DNA from: Malachius bipustulatus
Lineage: Eukaryota; Arthropoda; Insecta; Coleoptera; Melyridae
Assembly: GCA_910589415.1 (NCBI GenBank)
Contig: OU342630.1
Span: 16,835,867-16,899,866, forward strand
DNA length: 64,000 nt
Direction of reading: 5' to 3'
This document shows, piece after piece, positions 1 to 11,118 of this stretch. Numbering within the stretch: the stretch's first letter is position 1; each line of letters opens with the position of its first letter. Position numbers and translations under genes: made by a program. Under the pieces are notes generated by a model that saw only the letters and a list, made by a program, of their open reading frames with translations, was not told the origin of the DNA and searched no databases.

Positions 1-326
1 CAGTCGAGTACGGAGAACATAACTACACACATAAAAAATAATTTCAAACAATCGAGTACTCGTTGTTTCAATTGGTTTAAATTTAAATGTAGGTACCTTC
101 ATTACCTAAATTTATAATAAATATAAATTAAACGAAAAATTAAAACAATAAAACAAATTCATTGGAATGATGGTTGTTAGAGATGCGTTGATGAGACATT
201 GAGACAATAAATAGTCTAGTCAAATACTCGTAGTCAATACAAAAAAACTGAAATTGCGTTAATTAGAAGTTTTAACGAAATAAATTTTCAATGAAATTTT
301 AATGGTTGGTAAAGGGCTCCACTAGG
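1..326. other. AT-rich flank, no feature recognised
   Basis: AT-rich DNA up to the LTR element. I see no coding frame, RNA gene or repeat in it. Confidence 0.6.
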
Positions 327-330
327 ACAC
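327..330. repeat. Target-site duplication (left), ACAC
   Basis: The four bases ACAC directly before the first LTR reappear at 7830-7833 directly after the second LTR. A 4-bp duplication is usual for Ty3/gypsy-type integrases. It fixes both outer ends of the element. Confidence 0.8.
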
Positions 331-1095
331 TGAAATGGATCGCACCTAGGTAGGATTATAAGGAAATTATTTCCTTCGCCTCATTAAATCAGCTCAAACC
401 GAAAAAGCAAATAGTGCGAGATTAGGTACGTAAATACCTGAAGGTAAAATTGTTAGAAAATTCAAACACAGCCACCCGCCGTTACATCAAGTAAACGATC
501 CCGCCAGCACATTAAATATTCATAAAACAAAATCGCTCCAGCTAGCCACAATTCAGTCCTTCGAGAAAGCGGCAACGGCGAGGGCAAACCTTTGCCAGAT
601 GTTAGGGCAGACACTGTCGGTCCGCGTGATGAAATAATAGGTGACCTACATACAAGAACGGATGGAAAGAAACAGACCGTGTGAAGGAATGTGAAATCAG
701 AATTTAAACAATAAGCCTTCGCAGAGACAATGGTATCTCGTGGGATATCATACCTACGATAATTAAAATTACACCAATCGAGAGGGCGAATTAATAAACC
801 CCAATAGCCGAAAATTCGCTGCGGTACCTAAACGGCCAGTAAAGGAAAACGCGAAGTGAAAGTTAAGTCGGTGTAATTATAATAACTAGACACAATGAGA
901 AGTACCTAAACGCGTCGGCCGATTTGAAGGAAAATTTAGATAGTGCAGGTTTAGGAAAATTCAGTGAGATAGCCGCGAGGCCAAATCGCTAAGTCCAGTA
1001 ATTAGGAAAATACGATTAAGGACTAAATCACGGCAGGAGAGAAGTGTCGATAAGGTTCATTATTGCGCGGTGTTTAGAAAGCGGGCGCCTGCTTC

Positions 1096-1134
1096 TATAA
1101 AAGCAGACGTCTTCCAGCAACTCACTCTCAGATC
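1096..1134 (+). promoter_or_regulatory. LTR core promoter: TATA box and initiator
   Basis: TATAAAAG at 1096-1103 is followed about 30 bp later by TCACTC (1122-1127) and TCAGATC (1128-1134), both close to the arthropod initiator TCAKTY. Spacing and order fit an RNA polymerase II start that would define the U3/R border. The identical promoter recurs in the second LTR. Confidence 0.75.
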
Positions 1135-1160
1135 AATTTTGACTTCCTAACCCTTTATAC

Positions 1161-1392
1161 GGTACCCAGAGATGGCATATTGTGGACTCCGGGATACCTA
1201 ATCCTTATCTATACCCGAAAATTCGACTAGAGATGGCATTTAGTGGACTCCGGTCGAATTTCCTTTATCTACCTTGGAAAAATTCCAGTTGAAAACCCGA
1301 AAAGGGCAAAACAATCGTTTCACGACAATTTCTAATCACAATTCTAATAAAACTCGGCTAGAGATGGCATTTAGTGGACTCCGGTCGAGTTT
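1161..1392 (+). repeat. Three hairpin repeats in the R region with compensated stems
   Basis: Three units share the core AGAGATGGCAT-N-TGGACTCC. Each is enclosed by its own inverted flanks: 1161-1167/1191-1198 (one bulge), 1219-1227/1253-1261 and 1350-1358/1384-1392. Loops are 23, 25 and 25 nt. Stems two and three differ at two pairs yet stay paired (T-A to C-G, and A-T to G.T), while stem one has a different sequence and still pairs. This points to selection on RNA structure just downstream of the start site, for example for packaging, dimerisation or translation; the role is inferred. Confidence 0.75.
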
Positions 1393-3149
1393 CCTTTACC
1401 TATCCCGGGAAATCCCAGTGAAACATACTTCATTCGCATCTCGAACTCAATATTCGCAGTTGGCAAATTCTCTTCGAACCAATTCACTAGTAGATGGCAA
1501 AGCGCATATTCCGAAGGAATTTCCTTCACAAATTAGGGAAAATCCATTGAGAAAATAGTTAGGGAAGATCTCTCTTCGAAACAAAATCCACGTCAATAAA
1601 TAATTAAACAGATTCGCCAAATTCACGAGTGCAGGTCCCATTTTAAATCAGACACAATAATTAACTAGGTATCAGGCGGTACCCCCGTAGGTACCTACGC
1701 AATCACGTCTATAAACAAAACGAACCCGGCAGAGAAGAAATATTTCGACAAATCAAATAAATACACATTCACGTAAAGGAAATCGAGATAGAGCTAGGAG
1801 CGAAAATAGACCCAGATCAGAAATTAACAATCTGTAAACAAAACGGCCCATGAGTCAATCATCCTATTCTTCGAAGAGTCCGAGTTTTTAAATAGCGCGG
1901 ATGGTTAGGCAGGAAGCAGTCCCTTTAAAAACGATTTAGAAAGTGAAAGGAGTTTCTCGCCATTATATGACACCATAAATAAAGATCACATAGCAGAGCA
2001 CCCCCGGTTGGCACAGGTCCGGATAGAGCAGGGCGGCGTTGTCAGATGTAGCATCGACTATTTCGCAAACATTATCAGGGAATACAATTCCATTACAACC
2101 CCAATTAGGAGTTAAAGTAGGTAATCAATTAAAACCCGGGGGAGGCATTCACCTCGATGTCCAGGTGAAGACCTCCGTTGTACCGGAAAGTGAAAATCGT
2201 AGAACACAACGGGGTGAAAAGCACCCGCCGTTGTAGTATAGGCAATTCAGCAAATAGGAATTCAAAGCAACCAAAAACAAACTAGTCTTGAGTATGTGAA
2301 AAGCCAAACAAAATCAATCAAAACCAAAACTCCTTTAGCACATCATACGAATGTCAACTTCAATCAAAATTTAAAAACAAACTCCGCAGAAAATTGCTAT
2401 AAAATGTTATTGCCAGTCTGGACTGAGTTATCTGCTTTCTAACAGGTGTTAGGGGTAAAAACCTGGACCACGGTGAAATCGATGGTTGGTCTCGATTATA
2501 GAACCCACCGGCTCCAATATAGGTATTCATAAAAATTCCAGCATTCAATTATTACCCAGGCAAGCCCACGGGAACCCTGAGGAATAATTATAGAATAGCG
2601 GCCTAGTTTGGTCAGTTGGTCATCACATTTAAAATAGCAAAACAAAACTGCGAATCGCAGAGAACGTCGTATTCGAAATGATAAGGTATATTGACTCATC
2701 GCCTTACGAGGCCAGGTAGAACAAAAAGGTAGCCGCAGGGCAAATAGGTATTGACGGTCCAAAAGTGGCCAAATAAAGGTAGCCCAAAGAGGCAAAACGA
2801 CAACACAACAAATAAACAAAATGAGTTGAAACAACTATGATGAGTATGACGTTAATTCAGGAAAACCGCTTTCAAGAGAAAAGCAAATTGGAAAGAAATT
2901 CGTATAATGTTTAAAGAGGAGGTAGAAATCAAACAAACATGGCAACACTGCTCTCGACATCCAAGCCAAGTTAGAGTCTCAACCAACAAGCGATCATAAA
3001 AGTGGGGTGGAGTGTGCCTGTGTATCAGGTTAAAGCCCACAACAATAAACGCTCATAAAAATTCCCAAACGAAAGGAAGAGCGAGTCAACGAATAAAGCT
3101 CATTAAAATACAAAATGAGAATTCAATAATCATCGAATAGGTAATGAGT

Positions 3150-3523
3150 CAGACATTTCCGCGATATCCCGGATCGTCTGAAACCCAAAGTGGTTGTCTT
3201 CTTTAATTAATTCAAGCAGTTGCTTGAAGTGAGATCAAAGAAAATAGAAAAAGGAAAATAGGCAAAGAAAATCGTCGAATAGCAAATCATTCAGACATTT
3301 CCGCAATATCCCGGATCGTCTGAAAACCAAAATGGTTGTATTCTTTAATTAATTCAAGCCGTTGCTTGAAGTGAGATCAAAGAAACTAGAAAAAGGAAAA
3401 TAGGCAAGGAAAATCGTTGAATAGTTAAACCCACAGACATTTCCGCATATACCGGATAGTCTGTAACCGAAACAAAAGCGAAAACGAAATAATAAGACAT
3501 TCCCGCATATACCGGGTAGTCTG
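3150..3523 (+). repeat. 142-bp tandem repeat carrying four hairpins
   Basis: Units start at 3150, 3292 and 3434 (period 142 bp) with a shortened unit at 3494. Each opens with an imperfect palindrome, CAGACATTTCCG...CGGATCGTCTG in the first unit. Between the last two units the pair T3442-A3456 has become C3502-G3516, which keeps the stem. The full units also share TTTAATTAATTCAAGC and a long purine-rich stretch. The function is unknown. Confidence 0.8.
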
Positions 3524-4004
3524 TAAACGAAACAAAAATAAAAAGAAAGCACAGGTGTGCAAAAGAGTGGAATCCGAAATGGATTATAGTTTGAAAGATG
3601 GATGAAAGGGATCCCTCTTCGCTTTCCATTTTCTTTTGTACTCTCTATGCAAAAACACAGCCCATCTCGCCATTCACCATTTTACACCCTTGCAAACGAA
3701 TTCTCTCGCTCATCACTCGCTTTTAAAACCTCTGATAGAAAGCCAACAGTTAACAACGAGTCCCAGTTAAATTTCCCGCTTTTCCGACAAAAGAAAAATC
3801 CCAGTAGGTTCTTTGCGCATCCGTTTCGGTCATAGTAATCCTGGCATACCTCAATCAAAGAGCAGGGGTGACTACGGTAAAAACTAGGTAAACACAACGT
3901 AGGAAAACACAGCGGTCCTATTAGGAGAAATTAGGGAAACTAGACGATCACACACACGGTGGCTTTTCGCTAAAGATCCTGCGAAACGGGGTCGCGTCGT
4001 TACA

Positions 4005-4022
4005 TTGGTGCCAGCGACCAGG
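4005..4022 (+). other. Primer-binding site
   Basis: TTGGTGCCAGCGACCAGG follows the first LTR directly. TGG at 4006 would pair with the CCA tail of a tRNA primer. I cannot name the tRNA with confidence. Confidence 0.7.
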
Positions 4023-4145
4023 ATTGGGGGCTAATACGCGGGAATAAATTGGCCAAGAAGGAAAACCCAAAACCAAAAACACGAAAACCAAGTAGGAGAG
4101 TTAGGGGGCGTCTTCCGTCTACCAGGGTACCCTCTGATAGCCTGA
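4023..4145 (+). other. Vestigial internal region of the LTR element
   Basis: About 120 bp between primer-binding site and purine tract. It has no open frame of note and no retroviral protein motif. It probably joins the leader to the 3' untranslated end across the deleted gag-pol. Confidence 0.75.
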
Positions 4146-4159
4146 AGACGAGGGGGCGG
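4146..4159 (+). other. Polypurine tract
   Basis: AGACGAGGGGGCGG ends exactly where the second LTR begins with TGAAAT. This is the expected position of the plus-strand primer for reverse transcription. Confidence 0.75.
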
Positions 4160-4924
4160 TGAAATGGATCGCACCTAGGTAGGATTATAAGGAAATTATT
4201 TCCTTCGCCTCATTAAATCAGCTCAAACCGAAAAAGCAAATAGTGCGAGATTAGGTACGTAAATACCTGAAGGTAAAATTGTTAGAAAATTCAAACACAG
4301 CCACCCGCCGTTACATCAAGTAAACGATCCCGCCAGCACATTAAATATTCATAAAACAAAATCGCTCCAGCTAGCCACAATTCAGTCCTTCGAGAAAGCG
4401 GCAACGGCGAGGGCAAACCTTTGCCAGATGTTAGGGCAGACACTGTCGGTCCGCGTGATGAAATAATAGGTGACCTACATACAAGAACGGATGGAAAGAA
4501 ACAGACCGTGTGAAGGAATGTGAAATCAGAATTTAAACAATAAGCCTTCGCAGAGACAATGGTATCTCGTGGGATATCATACCTACGATAATTAAAATTA
4601 CACCAATCGAGAGGGCGAATTAATAAACCCCAATAGCCGAAAATTCGCTGCGGTACCTAAACGGCCAGTAAAGGAAAACGCGAAGTGAAAGTTAAGTCGG
4701 TGTAATTATAATAACTAGACACAATGAGAAGTACCTAAACGCGTCGGCCGATTTGAAGGAAAATTTAGATAGTGCAGGTTTAGGAAAATTCAGTGAGATA
4801 GCCGCGAGGCCAAATCGCTAAGTCCAGTAATTAGGAAAATACGATTAAGGACTAAATCACGGCAGGAGAGAAGTGTCGATAAGGTTCATTATTGCGCGGT
4901 GTTTAGAAAGCGGGCGCCTGCTTC

Positions 4925-4963
4925 TATAAAAGCAGACGTCTTCCAGCAACTCACTCTCAGATC
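4925..4963 (+). promoter_or_regulatory. Core promoter of the 3' LTR
   Basis: Second copy of the TATAAAAG plus initiator arrangement. From this position it could drive transcription outward into flanking DNA. Confidence 0.7.
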
Positions 4964-4989
4964 AATTTTGACTTCCTAACCCTTTATAC

Positions 4990-5221
4990 GGTACCCAGAG
5001 ATGGCATATTGTGGACTCCGGGATACCTAATCCTTATCTATACCCGAAAATTCGACTAGAGATGGCATTTAGTGGACTCCGGTCGAATTTCCTTTATCTA
5101 CCTTGGAAAAATTCCAGTTGAAAACCCGAAAAGGGCAAAACAATCGTTTCACGACAATTTCTAATCACAATTCTAATAAAACTCGGCTAGAGATGGCATT
5201 TAGTGGACTCCGGTCGAGTTT
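4990..5221 (+). repeat. Hairpin triplet, copy in the 3' LTR
   Basis: Same three hairpins as in the first LTR, unchanged. Confidence 0.75.
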
Positions 5222-6978
5222 CCTTTACCTATCCCGGGAAATCCCAGTGAAACATACTTCATTCGCATCTCGAACTCAATATTCGCAGTTGGCAAATTCT
5301 CTTCGAACCAATTCACTAGTAGATGGCAAAGCGCATATTCCGAAGGAATTTCCTTCACAAATTAGGGAAAATCCATTGAGAAAATAGTTAGGGAAGATCT
5401 CTCTTCGAAACAAAATCCACGTCAATAAATAATTAAACAGATTCGCCAAATTCACGAGTGCAGGTCCCATTTTAAATCAGACACAATAATTAACTAGGTA
5501 TCAGGCGGTACCCCCGTAGGTACCTACGCAATCACGTCTATAAACAAAACGAACCCGGCAGAGAAGAAATATTTCGACAAATCAAATAAATACACATTCA
5601 CGTAAAGGAAATCGAGATAGAGCTAGGAGCGAAAATAGACCCAGATCAGAAATTAACAATCTGTAAACAAAACGGCCCATGAGTCAATCATCCTATTCTT
5701 CGAAGAGTCCGAGTTTTTAAATAGCGCGGATGGTTAGGCAGGAAGCAGTCCCTTTAAAAACGATTTAGAAAGTGAAAGGAGTTTCTCGCCATTATATGAC
5801 ACCATAAATAAAGATCACATAGCAGAGCACCCCCGGTTGGCACAGGTCCGGATAGAGCAGGGCGGCGTTGTCAGATGTAGCATCGACTATTTCGCAAACA
5901 TTATCAGGGAATACAATTCCATTACAACCCCAATTAGGAGTTAAAGTAGGTAATCAATTAAAACCCGGGGGAGGCATTCACCTCGATGTCCAGGTGAAGA
6001 CCTCCGTTGTACCGGAAAGTGAAAATCGTAGAACACAACGGGGTGAAAAGCACCCGCCGTTGTAGTATAGGCAATTCAGCAAATAGGAATTCAAAGCAAC
6101 CAAAAACAAACTAGTCTTGAGTATGTGAAAAGCCAAACAAAATCAATCAAAACCAAAACTCCTTTAGCACATCATACGAATGTCAACTTCAATCAAAATT
6201 TAAAAACAAACTCCGCAGAAAATTGCTATAAAATGTTATTGCCAGTCTGGACTGAGTTATCTGCTTTCTAACAGGTGTTAGGGGTAAAAACCTGGACCAC
6301 GGTGAAATCGATGGTTGGTCTCGATTATAGAACCCACCGGCTCCAATATAGGTATTCATAAAAATTCCAGCATTCAATTATTACCCAGGCAAGCCCACGG
6401 GAACCCTGAGGAATAATTATAGAATAGCGGCCTAGTTTGGTCAGTTGGTCATCACATTTAAAATAGCAAAACAAAACTGCGAATCGCAGAGAACGTCGTA
6501 TTCGAAATGATAAGGTATATTGACTCATCGCCTTACGAGGCCAGGTAGAACAAAAAGGTAGCCGCAGGGCAAATAGGTATTGACGGTCCAAAAGTGGCCA
6601 AATAAAGGTAGCCCAAAGAGGCAAAACGACAACACAACAAATAAACAAAATGAGTTGAAACAACTATCATGAGTATGACGTTAATTCAGGAAAACCGCTT
6701 TCAAGAGAAAAGCAAATTGGAAAGAAATTCGTATAATGTTTAAAGAGGAGGTAGAAATCAAACAAACATGGCAACACTGCTCTCGACATCCAAGCCAAGT
6801 TAGAGTCTCAACCAACAAGCGATCATAAAAGTGGGGTGGAGTGTGCCTGTGTATCAGGTTAAAGCCCACAACAATAAACGCTCATAAAAATTCCCAAACG
6901 AAAGGAAGAGCGAGTCAACGAATAAAGCTCATTAAAATACAAAATGAGAATTCAATAATCATCGAATAGGTAATGAGT

Positions 6979-7352
6979 CAGACATTTCCGCGATATCCCG
7001 GATCGTCTGAAACCCAAAGTGGTTGTCTTCTTTAATTAATTCAAGCAGTTGCTTGAAGTGAGATCAAAGAAAATAGAAAAAGGAAAATAGGCAAAGAAAA
7101 TCGTCGAATAGCAAATCATTCAGACATTTCCGCAATATCCCGGATCGTCTGAAAACCAAAATGGTTGTATTCTTTAATTAATTCAAGCCGTTGCTTGAAG
7201 TGAGATCAAAGAAACTAGAAAAAGGAAAATAGGCAAGGAAAATCGTTGAATAGTTAAACCCACAGACATTTCCGCATATACCGGATAGTCTGTAACCGAA
7301 ACAAAAGCGAAAACGAAATAATAAGACATTCCCGCATATACCGGGTAGTCTG
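6979..7352 (+). repeat. 142-bp tandem repeat, copy in the 3' LTR
   Basis: Same tandem array and hairpins as in the first LTR. Confidence 0.8.
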
Positions 7353-7829
7353 TAAACGAAACAAAAATAAAAAGAAAGCACAGGTGTGCAAAAGAGTGGA
7401 ATCCGAAATGGATTATAGTTTGAAAGATGGATGAAAGGGATCCCTCTTCGCTTTCCATTTTCTTTTGTACTCTCTATGCAAAAACACAGCCCATCTCGCC
7501 ATTCACCATTTTACACCCTTGCAAACGAATTCTCTCGCTCATCACTCGCTTTTAAAACCTCTGATAGAAAGCCAACAGTTAACAACGAGTCCCAGTTAAA
7601 TTTCCCGCTTTTCCGACAAAAGAAAAATCCCAGTAGGTTCTTTGCGCATCCGTTTCGGTCATAGTAATCCTGGCATACCTCAATCAAAGAGCAGGGGTGA
7701 CTACGGTAAAAACTAGGTAAACACAACGTAGGAAAACACAGCGGTCCTATTAGGAGAAATTAGGGAAACTAGACGATCACAAGGTGGCTTTTCGCGACAG
7801 ACCATCGGGCCGGGGGTCTGTGCGTTACA

Positions 7830-7833
7830 ACAC
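7830..7833. repeat. Target-site duplication (right), ACAC
   Basis: Partner of the ACAC before the first LTR. Confidence 0.8.
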
Positions 7834-7973
7834 TTCAGCAAAGTATCCTTCCTCGAATTCCGTAAGGGGCCCGGTGGCCGCCATCTTGAATTTAAGGGTT
7901 GGAAACATGTATCCTAGTAAATATCGGTTGTTTGTAAAAAAGTGCTATCACAAAAATTGTTAAGGAGGATATA

Positions 7974-8729
7974 CAGTGCGCGAGAAAAGTAAGGAGTAAA
8001 TTCGATAAAACGAAAAGCGCTGTTTTTTTGAATAAATAAAAAAACAGGTCGATTTTGTTTTTGAGTTGTTCAACTTTTGACATAATATTGGGGTATACAG
8101 GGTGATGCGCGAAAAAGTGGTGACGTCATCGGCATTATTTTTTAATAGCAACCCTTATTTTTTATTCCATTTTTTGATCCTTCATTTAATTGCCAGTATG
8201 GTAATGTAATCAATTTGTAACCTTAAATAGCAAATTTCTGAGAAAACAGCTTGTGAGTCGAAATTGTGCACTTTTTACTGATGTGAAAATCGGAACATTA
8301 ACAATAAAAATAAAAAAAATAATAAAATAAAAATTACTGTTTCCATGGTAATTTTATAAGATCTGTCCATTAAATTAAGTCTATTAAATTAAATCTGTTA
8401 AATTAAATTAAATTAAATATATTAAATCTGTCTATTGAATTGAATGTCTCCAAATTAAGTTATTTTCACAGAAATTTCGTCGTTTTAGGTTACAAAATGA
8501 TTACATTACCGTATTGACAATTGAATGAAGTATCAAAAAATGGAATAAAAAATAAGGGTTGTCATTTAAAAAAAATACCGATGACGTCACCGCACTTTTT
8601 CGCGCATCACCCTCAATATTATGTCAAAAGTTGAACAACTCAAAAACAAAATCGACCTGTTTTTTATTTATTCAAAAAAACAGCGCTTTCCGTTTTATCG
8701 AATTTATTCCTTACTTTTCTCGCGCACTG
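7974..8729. mobile_element. Foldback/MITE element 1 (CAGTGCGCG ends)
   Basis: The element starts CAGTGCGCGAGAAAAGTAAG and ends with its inverse. Arms of roughly 270 bp stay alignable inward; each includes a TGACGTCA-like site and an inner GATGCGCG hairpin border. TA lies on both sides, as for Tc1/mariner-type insertion. There is no transposase, so it is a non-autonomous MITE. The small frames inside are arms read in two directions. Confidence 0.85.
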
Positions 8730-8733
8730 TATA

Positions 8734-9604
8734 CCGTATGACAAGTTTCAAAGCGGGACATAGGCGAATAGCATGGCAAATCACAAATTTGTAGTTTATT
8801 GCTCACCACTTTGACCTACAAGAATGGTAATGGTGTCTATCGAAAGAAAATTGTTTTTTGAGCATGATATCAAATACTTAATAATCCACAGTTTTTTATG
8901 CCAGAATAACTTTAACATTTTCAAAATTAAAAGTATGAGTGGCCATGATATGCCTAATTCGAATAATTTTGTTACTTACTACAACATTTTTATTTACCAA
9001 TACAAGTTTCCCTGAAAATATTGTCGATGAATAATAATAATAATAGCTATTCTAATACGGGACGCATGTTTATTGCCGTGGAACTATTAACTGACCGGCC
9101 AGATCTCCCGATTTAGCACCTTATCCTTGTTGTGACTTTTCTTGGGATCTTGGGGTTACCTTAAAAACAAAATTTACAGAGCAGCTATTTGTTGTAGTTA
9201 TTGTTTAGTTCAATTATTTTACATGTTTATTTTTCATAGTCAATTTTTGGCAAAACAAAACTGGTAAATGAGAATTTTCGAAATTTTTTAACGATTTTCA
9301 ATCAGAATTAAAATAAATTAAATAATTGAAAATATTTGCTTTGACATTGAAAAAGTTATCCTAATTTAGCATGTCATGGCTGCTTATCTTTTAATTTTTA
9401 AAATCTTTAAAATATTCTGCCACGATAGAGAATTGTTAATTAGTAAGTATTTTTTAGTATCAGCATTTTCATAAAATAATTCTCTTTCGATAGACTTTCG
9501 ATAGGTTCTTGTAGATAAAAGTGGTGAGAACTAAACTGGTAAAAAGCAACTTTGTGATTTGCTATGCTATTCGCCAATGTCTCTCTTTGAAACTTGTCAC
9601 TCGG
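8734..9604. mobile_element. Foldback/MITE element 2, abutting element 1
   Basis: Left end CCGTATGACAAGTTTCAAAG is matched by the inverse at the right end. The arms share a block around GCGAATAGCATGGCAAATCA and another around CTATCGAAAGA. It is separated from element 1 only by TATA (8730-8733) and is followed by TA at 9605. No transposase frame is present. Confidence 0.82.
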
Positions 9605-9667
9605 TATACAGTAACTTCTGTTTCGAACTTTTTTTGAAATTTCTATTGTTCAAGATTATACAATGTG

Positions 9668-9866
9668 TTGCATAGGAAAAGTAGTAACATAGGGAAAACG
9701 CTGTAGGGAATATTATTAAGGATCCAAACCACTCTGGTTTAAAGCTGATAGTTTCCAAGGTAACTGTATATTTGATAGGATGTCATTTATTTTACAAATA
9801 TTGTTGAAATATTCTTTACACGGCGTATTCCCTATATTACCTTTTCTATCGGTAATAAAGGTAATA
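9668..9866. repeat. Short degenerate inverted repeat
   Basis: GCATAGGAAAAG...CATAGGGAAAACG on the left pairs with CGTATTCCCTATATTACC and CTTTTCTATCG on the right. Probably an old MITE about 200 bp long. Confidence 0.5.
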
Positions 9867-10379
9867 TTCAACACGGTGTATAAATTCTCAGAAATTATAA
9901 TTTAGGGGGTTGAAACGATTTTTTCGATTTTACAACAAAACGCCTAATCGGGGGTGAAAAATCAAAAGGACAAAAGTAATAGATTTTGACTTTCTCTACA
10001 ATGTGCATGTTTAAAAAAAAATTTGGCAGGCTTGGTATGGATGCAAAGGGCGCTAAAAGTCAACCGGCGCTTACATTGAAAAAAATTAATCCAAGTCATC
10101 GCATTTTCACCAAACTAACAATCAAGGGAATTCCGATAACGCTAATTAAGGTTTCGATATAAAGTGAAAGAATGCGGCGCAACACTGATTCACAATCATT
10201 AATCCCGAAAGCCCACTAATTATGAATTTGATGAATATGCGATGGATTTGAATTAAAGGCGTCCGTCATATTTGATCCGTCATTTATCATAACTTTGTAC
10301 TTTGTACATTCTTATCTTGGACATGTTGTATGGTAAAACATGGCATCTTGATCCATTCATGGTACACTAATTTTATATT
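9867..10379. other. AT-rich spacer, nothing recognised
   Basis: No coding frame or clear repeat that I can recognise. Confidence 0.5.
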
Positions 10380-11040
10380 CCTGTGATACGGTCCATTATT
10401 AACGTAGAGCTGTGTGGTGTGGTGGCCTAAGTTTAAGCAGAGTCGTTTGCCTGTAAAACTCCAAGGTGTACAGAGGCTTGCATTCATTGGCATTAATGGA
10501 GCCAGGACTTCGTCAAAGGCAGCCTTGCGGAGGCGATACTTTGCCTACAATATCTCCTCTTGATATTCATGTAACGAGCGAGACACGGATAGGGACTTAC
10601 AAGCTGAAAGAAAAATACAACTGGGATAAACCCCAAAAACCGGGCATTCCAGAATACCTGATTCCATCAAGGACCCTATCTTGGAAATTCCATCAGTATG
10701 AGCTCTAAGATATAATTTGTTAAGCTATTCAAGGTCTTAATTAAGTGGGTGGAATGAAAGCAAATTATGGAACATCTCTCTAAAAGGGGCTAGTCTGGTT
10801 CCTCCCAATCTTTTAGTTCTGCGTGGTCAACACAGATTGTTCAAAGACAGGTATAGGACAAGGAGCTGTTGATGTATATGGGGTGTCTTCTAAAGGGACA
10901 AAATTTACAATATTTCAGGCTGAAATACATAGATTCAATTTGGCTACGTGTTTGGGAGAGTATTAGCAGATACTTCAAATATAAGGATATCTACATCCTC
11001 TTGGCAGTTTGGCTGGCCTGAAAGATTTTGCATGCCATGA
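10380..11040 (+). pseudogene. Decayed LINE fragment: RT C-terminal region and RNase H
   Basis: Broken frames read as the region after the RT core of jockey/I/R1-type LINEs. The VVWWPKF and KLQGVQRLAFIGINGA segments come first; after a frameshift come SPLDIHVTSETRIGTYKLKE and then an RNase H-like stretch, TGIGQGAVDVYGVSS with FQAEIH. Several stops and frame changes show it is dead. The 5' part (endonuclease and RT catalytic core) is absent. Presence of RNase H suits the I/R1/Loa groups better than CR1. Assignment is by motif recognition only. Confidence 0.65.
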
Positions 11041-11056
11041 AGCCTGATAAAAGTGG

Positions 11057-11118
11057 GTCTGACTAGATCAATGAACTATTGAAGGCATTCCTTCAATAGC
11101 TTATTGATTTAGTCAGAC
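11057..11118. repeat. 62-bp near-perfect hairpin
   Basis: GTCTGACTAGATCAATGAAC and CTATTGAAGG on the left pair with CCTTCAATAG and TTATTGATTTAGTCAGAC on the right, leaving a loop of only a few bases. It lies just downstream of the LINE fragment. I do not know its origin. Confidence 0.7.

Larger units (their letters stand above)
331..4004 (+). repeat. 5' long terminal repeat (3674 bp)
   Basis: Begins TGAAATGG and ends GTTACA. It holds one core promoter (1096-1134), three hairpins just downstream of it, a 142-bp tandem repeat with four more hairpins (3150-3523) and several AATAAA motifs. Frames up to 112 codons occur, including one at 2039-2236 (65 codons), but none shows a recognisable domain and I do not call them genes. 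If transcription starts near 1126, U3 is about 0.8 kb and R-U5 about 2.9 kb, an unusually long transcribed part. Confidence 0.92.
331..7829 (+). mobile_element. Giant-LTR retrotransposon lacking gag-pol (Ty3/gypsy-like)
   Basis: Two direct repeats 3829 bp apart start TGAAAT and end GTTACA. A primer-binding-like TTGGTGCC stretch follows the first copy, and a purine tract (AGACGAGGGGGCGG) precedes the second. A 4-bp duplication, ACAC, flanks the whole. The internal region is only 155 bp, so gag, protease, RT, RNase H and integrase are all missing; the element can move only with enzymes supplied by a relative. The LTRs differ by one substitution (G2839/C6668) and one small indel before their last 34 bases, so the insertion is recent. 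LTRs of about 3.6 kb recall the beetle element Woot as I remember it; that is family-level memory, not a match I could check. It could be a TRIM/LARD-like non-autonomous family or a one-off internal deletion. Confidence 0.92.
4160..7829 (+). repeat. 3' long terminal repeat (3670 bp)
   Basis: Copy of the first LTR at an offset of 3829 bp. I saw one substitution (C6668 for G2839) over about 3.6 kb and a 4-bp shorter CA run near 7780. The final GGTGGCTTTTCGC and GTTACA are shared, but the 28 bases between them (7796-7823) match the first copy at only about half the positions. Confidence 0.92.

Noticed and set aside
1274..3897. Open frames of 60-112 codons in the LTRs as genes
   Set aside because: They overlap on both strands and show no recognisable domain or retroviral motif. 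Their identity in the two LTRs only reflects the duplication.
4141..4170. CTGAAGA...GAAA across the polypurine tract as a hammerhead
   Set aside because: No helix II is possible in the purine-rich run; chance overlap with the tract and LTR start.
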